Below, one piece after another: positions 21,528 through 27,142 of a DNA stretch of 27,142 nt. This stretch comes from a virus: the IMG/VR virus record IMGVR_UViG_3300027782_000304, positions 1 through 27,142 of that record; one strand, given 5' to 3'. Below the pieces are notes generated by a model. It was not told where the DNA came from and did not search any database. It saw nothing but the letters and a program-made list of their open reading frames with translations. A program made the position numbers and the translations under genes. The first letter of the stretch is position 1. Each line of letters starts with the position of its first letter.

Positions 21528-24500
21528 TTATTGAATGTAAGTTGTATATACTCTAACATTTGCATTGGTCATACCAGTGTTAGTAGTGTAATATAATTGA
21601 ACATTGCCTGCTAACACATTAGCTGATAAGATTCCCATAGTAGTACCATTATTTACTATGCCATAAGTGGTGATATAGGCATTGTTGTTTTGATCTGTGG
21701 TGACTAAGGCTTCATAACTTTCAAAATTTGTGCTGTCTTTTTTAGCACTAACGATATATTTGGCAGTAACGTAGCGTGTTTGTGTGAATGAGTCTACGGT
21801 GTATGGCGTAGCATTGGCAACAATATTAACTACTGTACCTCTAACAGCGATCTTAGTATCATTAACTAGGCTTAAAATACCTTCTGCACTTACTGATGTC
21901 CTGACTGTTGGTGCTGAGACACCGCCAGTGATATTAGCATAAATTCCTGATGAATCAGAAACATCAAAGACCATATATCCGTTGGCTGAAGCTAAACTTG
22001 TGATACTTGAGGTTGTAGTTAATTTACGTACATTAATTGCATCCCCAACTGCAGGTGCTTCTGTAAATGTTAGCGCAGTTCCGGTAATACCGTATGCTGT
22101 GACTGGGATCTGTAAGACGCCATTGATACTAACAATACAACTATTGGTTGAGGCAGTATTAGCTAAGGTAAATGTTGTTTGTACTCCGTTACCACTAAAT
22201 GATTCATCAGTGATAACTGTAGACTGCGCTGCACCTGGAACTGCCCAAATTGATCCATCGAACCATTCAAGATTGCTTAAACTGGTATTGTATCGCAACA
22301 TACCAGTAACATCAACGTTGCCAGCATTGCCAGGGCGTTGTGCTGTAGTACCAACCGGAACCAATAGTGAATCTGTACTGCGTACTGCAAATGTAGCACC
22401 AGGAATAGTTGCTGTATTACCTGCATAACTTGGGCCATTTATAACTGCTGTTTGTGTACCTGGATCAACGAAGAATACTAAACTAGATCCAGTACCTCTA
22501 ATTTTAAATTGTTCTGACGTTTGTAAATCGTTGATTACTGCACCATTGCCTACAAATAGGTTAGATCCTAGTGCTGTTGTACCAACTATACGAAGTGCAC
22601 CGTCTAATGAAGATCCTGATGTTCTTGCGCTCTCAACGCGAAGTCTACCTCTGACTGTAGTCAATGACCCAGTTCCAGAACTAAGATTTAATGTAGTTGC
22701 AGCACCAAACGCATTAACTGTTGTAGCTACAGTGTTAGCAAGATTAAATGATGATTGTCCAACAACTATGTCTGTAGCATATGGTAAGCTAAGTGTAGTA
22801 TTTCTGATAGCTGTGGTACCGACACTAGCACCAATTGACAGATTAGCACTTGTTAATAGTTGGGCCTGTGTCGCATTAGTGGTGAATATATTAACATTTG
22901 CCTGTGCTCCATCGATCGATGTAAGATTAGGTAACCATAAGTTAGCATTTTGAACTGCGGTAAATCCAGTAGCGGCACCTACTGTCAATGCTGTTGCTGC
23001 ACCACCAAAGTTTAATGTTGTAGCAGTTGTGTTATATAATGCCTGAGTCGATTGACTACCGACTACTGTTGGGTTATTAATTAATAGTGTGCCGCTAGTA
23101 GCACCAATCTCAATGTCAGTACCTGCTTTAAATGCATCAATTACTGTTGGTGTATTTAATAGTAAGAAATTGGTTTGTGCTGTATCTAAATAACTATCGT
23201 TAACAAAGATGTTACCATCTATACCTAAACCGCCAGATATAGTTAGTGCACCATTATTGTATGCTGTTGATTTTTTAACTGATTGGACAGTTAAATTGCC
23301 CTGTACAGTTGTAGTACCAGCATTGATACCTAATGTAATATTAGCTGCACGACCAAAGTTAATTGTATCAGCTACTGTATTATATAACGCCTGTGTTGTT
23401 TGCGTACCAACTACTGTTGGATTATTGATCGTTAATGTACCGCTAGTAGCACCAAATTCTAAATCAGTTGCACCTTTAAATGCATCAACTGTTGTTGGAG
23501 TGCCAGCGATCGTGTAAGAGCTAGCTGACGTTTGTAATTGACTACCACCGTGGAAAATGCTACCACCAATACCAGCACCACCAGCTACTATCAACGCACC
23601 AGTAGTTGAGCTTGAGCTATCTGTTGTAACTGTTAATGTTAAATTACCAGCTTTGATCGGATCCCACACAGTTCCTGCACCAAATACCACAGTATCAGTG
23701 CCTGGTTCTGCTGTATTACTAAAGAATTTCCAAGTGTTGTCTACGTTGTCACGAACCACCCCAGTGAATTGTGTAGAGTTGGCTAGTGTTGATAATCCAG
23801 GTCCAGTGAATTTTGAATAAAACCCAATGTCATAATTATATGGATATGTAGTGGCTGTTGATAAAAATAGCAAGGGATCTTCAACTGTGATAACGTTGGC
23901 TTGGACCCCAATGATATTAGCCGCATATAAGTTACCACCAACCCATAGGTCTTTGGCGATACTTGCACCACCTTGGATGATCACTGCTCCAGAGGCTGCA
24001 TTTGTTGAATTTGTTGGACTTGTAAATGTCGCGGCACCACCAACTGTGATCGTGTTGTTAAACTGTGCGGCACCTGCTGTGGTTATCGCACCTGCGATAT
24101 TAGCCGCACCACCAACGCTGATACCACCGTTTGGAACTACTATAGCACCAAGGCCTTGTGCTGTTGTTGCGATACTTGCATTAGCCCATAGATTATTACT
24201 TGCAGCTAATACTGTAAATGTACCAGTTGAAGCTGTAGCGTTACCAATTGGTGTTGCGTTAATTGCAGCAAATTGTGCTAGACCTGCAAGAACATTACCT
24301 GATAAGTTAATAGTTGCACCAGTAAATGCTGTGCCAGTGTTGCCAATAAAACCTGCAGCTACATTACCAACTGTTAGATCATTTGCTGTTAATAAGTCTG
24401 CCAATACAGTGCTTGCTACTACATTACCAGTAACGTTTAAACTTGCACCAGTAAATGCTGTGGCCGCATTACCAATAAAGCCAGCTGCTACATTACCAAA

Positions 24501-25325
24501 TGTAGCATCGTCTGCTGTTAATAACTGAGCCAATACAGTGGCTGCGACAACATTACCACTGACATTAACCGCACCACCATTAAATACTGTAGCTACTACG
24601 TTACCTGTCGTATTAATTTGTCCAGCATTTAATTGTGCTGTTGATATATTACCTGCGGTATTAATATATCCTGTTGCTTTAACCGTAGCAAATGAACCTT
24701 CACTTGCTGAAATATTACCTAATGTGTTAATAAGTCCAGTAGCATTTAATGTAGCGACAGATACTTGGCTAGCAGATAAGTTACCTGCGGTATTGATCAA
24801 TCCAGTTGAATTGATCGCTCCAAATACACCAACCGCTGCTGAAATATTAGCTGTGGTATTAATGAACCCTGTGGTAATTAAACTACCAATTGATGTTACA
24901 TAGTCAACTGTAAGATTACCAAGACGTAAATTAGCAAAGTTGCTTTGATTGATATTACCGTAGGTCGTACCAGTTTCTGTCGTGCCTACTAGGCGGAATT
25001 CTTTATTAAACTCGTTCCAGATCAGTGCTGTATTTTGTAAGCTACCACGATTGAATACAAAACCTAAATCGTAAGTGTTAGTGCCTGAGAACGCATTGTT
25101 CAATACGATCAGGGGATCGTTGACGTAGGTGTTAGTTGAAGCAACAGTTAGGTATGTACTGGCACCTTGGACAGTCAAGTTACCAGTGATAGTAACGTCT
25201 GATGTCATTGTTAGGTTAGCATTAAATAAGCTACCTACGATAGATCCTGGAACGATTTTAGCATTGGCATAGATCGTTGAATCAAAGATCTGATTATTCT
25301 TAATTCTGGTTAATGCACTTGGCAT
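21528..25325 (-). CDS. 1265-residue beta-repeat fibre/virion protein
   Basis: Ser/Thr/Asn/Gly/Ala-rich, with many short repeated strands (GxINTxGNISA, NVxGNVVA), as in trimeric beta-helical fibres. N-terminal module about 62-145 (VNDPLIVLNNAFSG, TYDLGFVFNRG) and a related module about 479-545 (VEDPLLFLSTAT, YDIGFYSKF, GVVRDNVDNTWKFFSN) match a module of the rightmost gene. A 43-residue tandem repeat lies near 250-335 and a 116-residue imperfect duplication near 605-760. A phage 'FTLANTAS...VSINGVLQIP...FTEAPAVGDAINVRKL' module lies at about 1035-1102, and the C-terminal ~160 residues form a distinct beta domain ending NVRVYTTYIQ. GGAG precedes the ATG. It is a virion surface or fibre protein by composition; the exact position is not shown. 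Confidence 0.87.
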   Translation of the reverse strand: MPSALTRIKNNQIFDSTIYANAKIVPGSIVGSLFNANLTMTSDVTITGNLTVQGASTYLTVASTNTYVNDPLIVLNNAFSGTNTYDLGFVFNRGSLQNTALIWNEFNKEFRLVGTTETGTTYGNINQSNFANLRLGNLTVDYVTSIGSLITTGFINTTANISAAVGVFGAINSTGLINTAGNLSASQVSVATLNATGLINTLGNISASEGSFATVKATGYINTAGNISTAQLNAGQINTTGNVVATVFNGGAVNVSGNVVAATVLAQLLTADDATFGNVAAGFIGNAATAFTGASLNVTGNVVASTVLADLLTANDLTVGNVAAGFIGNTGTAFTGATINLSGNVLAGLAQFAAINATPIGNATASTGTFTVLAASNNLWANASIATTAQGLGAIVVPNGGISVGGAANIAGAITTAGAAQFNNTITVGGAATFTSPTNSTNAASGAVIIQGGASIAKDLWVGGNLYAANIIGVQANVITVEDPLLFLSTATTYPYNYDIGFYSKFTGPGLSTLANSTQFTGVVRDNVDNTWKFFSNTAEPGTDTVVFGAGTVWDPIKAGNLTLTVTTDSSSSTTGALIVAGGAGIGGSIFHGGSQLQTSASSYTIAGTPTTVDAFKGATDLEFGATSGTLTINNPTVVGTQTTQALYNTVADTINFGRAANITLGINAGTTTVQGNLTVQSVKKSTAYNNGALTISGGLGIDGNIFVNDSYLDTAQTNFLLLNTPTVIDAFKAGTDIEIGATSGTLLINNPTVVGSQSTQALYNTTATTLNFGGAATALTVGAATGFTAVQNANLWLPNLTSIDGAQANVNIFTTNATQAQLLTSANLSIGASVGTTAIRNTTLSLPYATDIVVGQSSFNLANTVATTVNAFGAATTLNLSSGTGSLTTVRGRLRVESARTSGSSLDGALRIVGTTALGSNLFVGNGAVINDLQTSEQFKIRGTGSSLVFFVDPGTQTAVINGPSYAGNTATIPGATFAVRSTDSLLVPVGTTAQRPGNAGNVDVTGMLRYNTSLSNLEWFDGSIWAVPGAAQSTVITDESFSGNGVQTTFTLANTASTNSCIVSINGVLQIPVTAYGITGTALTFTEAPAVGDAINVRKLTTTSSITSLASANGYMVFDVSDSSGIYANITGGVSAPTVRTSVSAEGILSLVNDTKIAVRGTVVNIVANATPYTVDSFTQTRYVTAKYIVSAKKDSTNFESYEALVTTDQNNNAYITTYGIVNNGTTMGILSANVLAGNVQLYYTTNTGMTNANVRVYTTYIQ
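23041..23508 (-). repeat. 348-bp-spaced duplication in fibre gene
   Basis: Segments starting at 23041 and 23389 are imperfect copies of about 120 bp, 348 bp (116 codons) apart, both encoding PTxxDAFKxxTDxExGATSG...INNPTVVGxQxTQALYNT. This indicates an internal duplication of a 116-residue fibre unit. Confidence 0.82.
24319..24576 (-). repeat. 129-bp tandem repeat in fibre gene
   Basis: Two adjacent imperfect copies (from 24319 and from 24448) encoding 43-residue units with NVVAxTVLAxLLTAxD and GNVAAGFIGN; a partial third copy precedes them. The copies keep the reading frame and differ mainly at third positions and a few residues. Confidence 0.85.
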
Positions 25326-25453
25326 GGGGTTAGCTCCGCAAAAAGTATTATTACACTATTTTTACAGCCTGCGGTTCCATATCCCCTGGGGCGTGTGATG
25401 TGTGTTTAGTAGTATTTAGCAGAGTTTTGATATTTTTGATTACAATACACCAA

Positions 25454-26395
25454 TTATAATGTAAATGTTCCTGTTGTATTATACAATGTTGTTGCACTAC
25501 CGGTTACCACAGCGCCAGCTGAGCCTTGAGATCCAAAATTGCCGGTCCCATTGACTACTAAGGTAGCATTTTGTCCTATACCACCACCATCGCTTTGTCC
25601 AGGCTCACGATTCCCCCAACCAGCACCACCACCACCACCACCACCAAATACTCCACCACTTTGATTATAAAGTGTAACTGTCCCTGCTGATTTACTCAAT
25701 GCCAACCCACCATTTCCACCATTGCCACCTCCGGCATTATTAGATCCGCCGCCACCTCCACCACCACCACCTCCGGTTACGGTGCCATAGTTATAGATAT
25801 TAAAAATTAGTGCTGTAGCAATACTAATTGCTGGGCCACCGTCGCTGCCTGGAGATCCGTTAACTCCCGGATAACCGCCTGAATTACCGTAAGAATTTGG
25901 ATTTGGTATATTTCCACCAAAACCGTTTCCGCGAGCATTACCTGCCTGCTCATAGTATCCACCTTGATTATTTCTACCACCAGCACCACCAGCACCGTAG
26001 ACGGTGCCGCTGTTATTTAACGTAACTGTATCTGCGGTATTTAATCCTGTAATAATCAATGCCGCACTACCAGTTGATGTGCTGTATAAAGAAACTCCAG
26101 AATTTACCACAAAAGTTATGTCCATAATACCAGCTACATATCCTGGAACAGCAGAAGTGTTGAGTGTATAATTTGTTGTATCTGATGATATTGTAATTGT
26201 TACTGCGATTCGTCGTGTAGCACCATAGAAATTACTTAATCTAATAGCACCGCTAGTTGGAACATTATTATTTGTAATAGCATTAGGAACCAATGCCCCG
26301 CCACGATAATAATCACTGAGTTTATACGGAACGGTATCTTGGAATTCTGAGGCTATGTCAGATATTTTAATAATACCAGAACTAGGTAATGCCAT
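25454..26395 (-). CDS. Glycine-rich fibre-tip adhesin-like protein
   Basis: 313 residues. The N-terminus MALPSSGIIKISDIASEFQD...PTSGAIRLSNFYGA is a common phage tail module (P-S-S-G-x-I-x-x-S and G-A-I-x-L-S-N-F-Y-G). A beta domain follows (about 60-130). The last 180 residues are polyglycine-rich: GAGGAGG near 134, a run of ten Gly at about 206-216, and seven Gly followed by AGWG near 250-262, separated by Asn/Gln/aromatic loops. Adhesins of phages T2 and S16 (gp38) use polyglycine-II sandwiches with variable loops to bind receptors, and this sequence fits that design. Receptor binding is inferred. It lies between two fibre genes on the same strand; AGGA ribosome-binding site. Confidence 0.84.
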   Translation of the reverse strand: MALPSSGIIKISDIASEFQDTVPYKLSDYYRGGALVPNAITNNNVPTSGAIRLSNFYGATRRIAVTITISSDTTNYTLNTSAVPGYVAGIMDITFVVNSGVSLYSTSTGSAALIITGLNTADTVTLNNSGTVYGAGGAGGRNNQGGYYEQAGNARGNGFGGNIPNPNSYGNSGGYPGVNGSPGSDGGPAISIATALIFNIYNYGTVTGGGGGGGGGGSNNAGGGNGGNGGLALSKSAGTVTLYNQSGGVFGGGGGGGAGWGNREPGQSDGGGIGQNATLVVNGTGNFGSQGSAGAVVTGSATTLYNTTGTFTL

Positions 26396-26405
26396 GGTAT
26401 TATTC

Positions 26406-27142
26406 CTAGGTTATATTACCAAAAGCAATTACGTCACCAGTTACTGTTAAATTTCCGTTGGTTTCTAAACTCATCTTATTAACACCGTTGTAGGCAAAAT
26501 AAAGTTTAGTGCCGGTTTCACGGACACTCCATCCTGAGAATACTACGTTGCTAGATACCGTGATATTACCCGTAACAGCCAGATTACCTAGTGTGCCGAC
26601 TGTGGTAATATTGGGTTGGCTAGCAGTTGTGATCGTGCCTGCTATGTTACCAACCTGTAGATTAGCGTAAGTGGCATTGGTAAAATCAATCGTAGTTGTT
26701 GGTTCTGCTACTACGTTAGCAAACAGTTTCCAAACCCCATCTGTGGCATCACGGACAAATCCTGTGTGTTGATAACGAACAGCACTGGTAAATGCACTAA
26801 CGAACCCAATGTCTAATGTATCCGCTGGATTGTCATCAGCTAGATAGATCATGCTGTCATTAATAATTAAATTATTAGCATTGATAGTTGTTAAATTACC
26901 ATTGACAAATAAATTACCAATGACGGTTAAATTACCACCTATGGTCACAGCACCACCTAGGTAAGCTGATAAATTAACATTACTGTAGTTTGTATATGAT
27001 TGTGTTTGTGAGTATGCGGCTACATTGACATTTGAATAATTAGTATAACTTTGTGTGGTTGTATATGCGGCTACATTGACATTTGAATAATTAGTATAAC
27101 TTTGTGTGGTTGTATATGCGGCTACATTGACATTTGAATAAT
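26406..27142 (-). CDS. Fibre-type virion protein, N-terminal part outside window
   Basis: The reading frame is open to the right edge, so the 5' end is missing; a GTG at 26948 is internal and not the start. The visible 245 residues begin with 17-residue repeats (unit AAYTTTQSYTNYSNVNV), then a strand-repeat stretch (GGNLTVIGNLFVNGNLTT), then a module INDSMIYLADDNP...LDIGFV...TGFVRDATDGVWKLFANV that also appears twice in the 1265-residue protein. The rest is VTGNITV-type beta repeat, ending DVIAFGNIT. Composition and repeats are those of a beta-helical fibre or related surface protein. It is the first of three cotranscribed fibre genes, 10 nt before the adhesin gene. Confidence 0.82.
   Translation of the reverse strand, partial: YSNVNVAAYTTTQSYTNYSNVNVAAYTTTQSYTNYSNVNVAAYSQTQSYTNYSNVNLSAYLGGAVTIGGNLTVIGNLFVNGNLTTINANNLIINDSMIYLADDNPADTLDIGFVSAFTSAVRYQHTGFVRDATDGVWKLFANVVAEPTTTIDFTNATYANLQVGNIAGTITTASQPNITTVGTLGNLAVTGNITVSSNVVFSGWSVRETGTKLYFAYNGVNKMSLETNGNLTVTGDVIAFGNIT
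27010..27142 (-). repeat. 51-bp in-frame tandem repeat
   Basis: Period of exactly 51 bp: units at 27010-27060, 27061-27111 and 27112 to the edge, the last two identical as far as visible, the first with two changes at its left end, and a decayed unit before it (about 26959-27009). Each encodes 17 residues of the fibre-type protein. The array continues outside the window. Confidence 0.93.

Noticed and set aside
23851-24528. 225-codon plus-strand open frame within the fibre gene
   Set aside because: Antisense of the repetitive fibre sequence; the apparent Ala/Pro/Val repeats are only the reverse reading of the fibre repeats.
25384-25392. Short palindrome CCCCTGGGG in the 128-bp gap between fibre genes as a terminator
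   Set aside because: The stem is 4 bp with a 1-nt loop and no U-run follows on either strand; the gap otherwise shows only a GCTAAATA at 25413-25420, 87 nt from the ATG, which is too weak to call.
26946-26948. GTG start for the rightmost gene
   Set aside because: The frame is open upstream to the window edge and the upstream codons encode the in-frame 17-residue repeat, so the GTG is internal.
1-27142. tRNA genes, CRISPR arrays, integrase, transposase or defence genes
   Set aside because: None seen by reading both strands; all sizeable open frames are accounted for by phage genes or their antisense shadows.

Overview
This window is a late structural-gene region from a tailed phage of the T4-like (myovirus) group, most like the T4-like phages known from marine and other aquatic samples. 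The T4-type proteins recognised by their sequences are large terminase, a probable small terminase, head-completion gp4, tail tube, tail sheath, dNMP kinase, the neck proteins gp13 and gp14 and tail-completion gp15. Around them lie conserved proteins of the kind seen in aquatic T4-like phages. The DNA is AT-rich and gene-dense, with frequent 1-4 nt overlaps. The host cannot be read from the sequence; the TTGACA/TATAAT promoters point to a bacterium with an ordinary housekeeping sigma factor. There is no tRNA, rRNA, CRISPR array, insertion sequence or gene-free stretch over 300 bases.

Layout from left to right. 1-555 (minus): N-terminal part of the large terminase. 592-6229 (minus): six proteins of unknown function, including a 1117-residue mosaic protein; several begin with short leaders resembling T4 capsid-targeting sequences, so they may be internal head or prohead-core proteins. 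6250-7193: probable small terminase and head-completion nuclease-fold protein gp4. 7196-12727: a small conserved protein, a tube-fold baseplate protein, tail tube gp19 and an enlarged tail sheath gp18. 12831-13812: a zinc-ribbon/degenerate HNH protein (plus) converging on dNMP kinase (minus). 13872-14789: neck protein gp13. 14863-17461: seven small or uncharacterised genes read from strong sigma70-type promoters, apparently an early-gene block inside the late region. 17528-20786 (plus): gp14, gp15 and a Nudix hydrolase. 20781-27142 (minus): an MptE/DUF115-like protein, a 1265-residue beta-repeat fibre protein, a glycine-rich adhesin-like protein, and a second fibre-type protein running off the right edge with a 51-bp in-frame tandem repeat.

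Regulation is unusually legible. A T4-late-type element (G/T/A)ATAAATA lies 20-21 nt before the start codons of four genes (5627-6229, the tube-fold baseplate protein, gp13 and gp14) and 33 nt before gp18. Three near-consensus sigma70 promoters drive the small-gene block; one sits so close to its ATG that the mRNA should be leaderless. At two places (before gp13 and before dNMP kinase) a promoter -10 element sits inside a hairpin whose downstream arm holds the ribosome-binding site. This arrangement is known from T4, where read-through mRNA is translationally silent and mRNA started inside the hairpin is active.

I see no defence island or clearly new enzyme system. The most interesting items are the candidate capsid-targeted polyprotein cluster, the two hairpin/promoter switches, the early-gene island with its leaderless start, and the DUF115-like plus Nudix pair next to the fibre genes.
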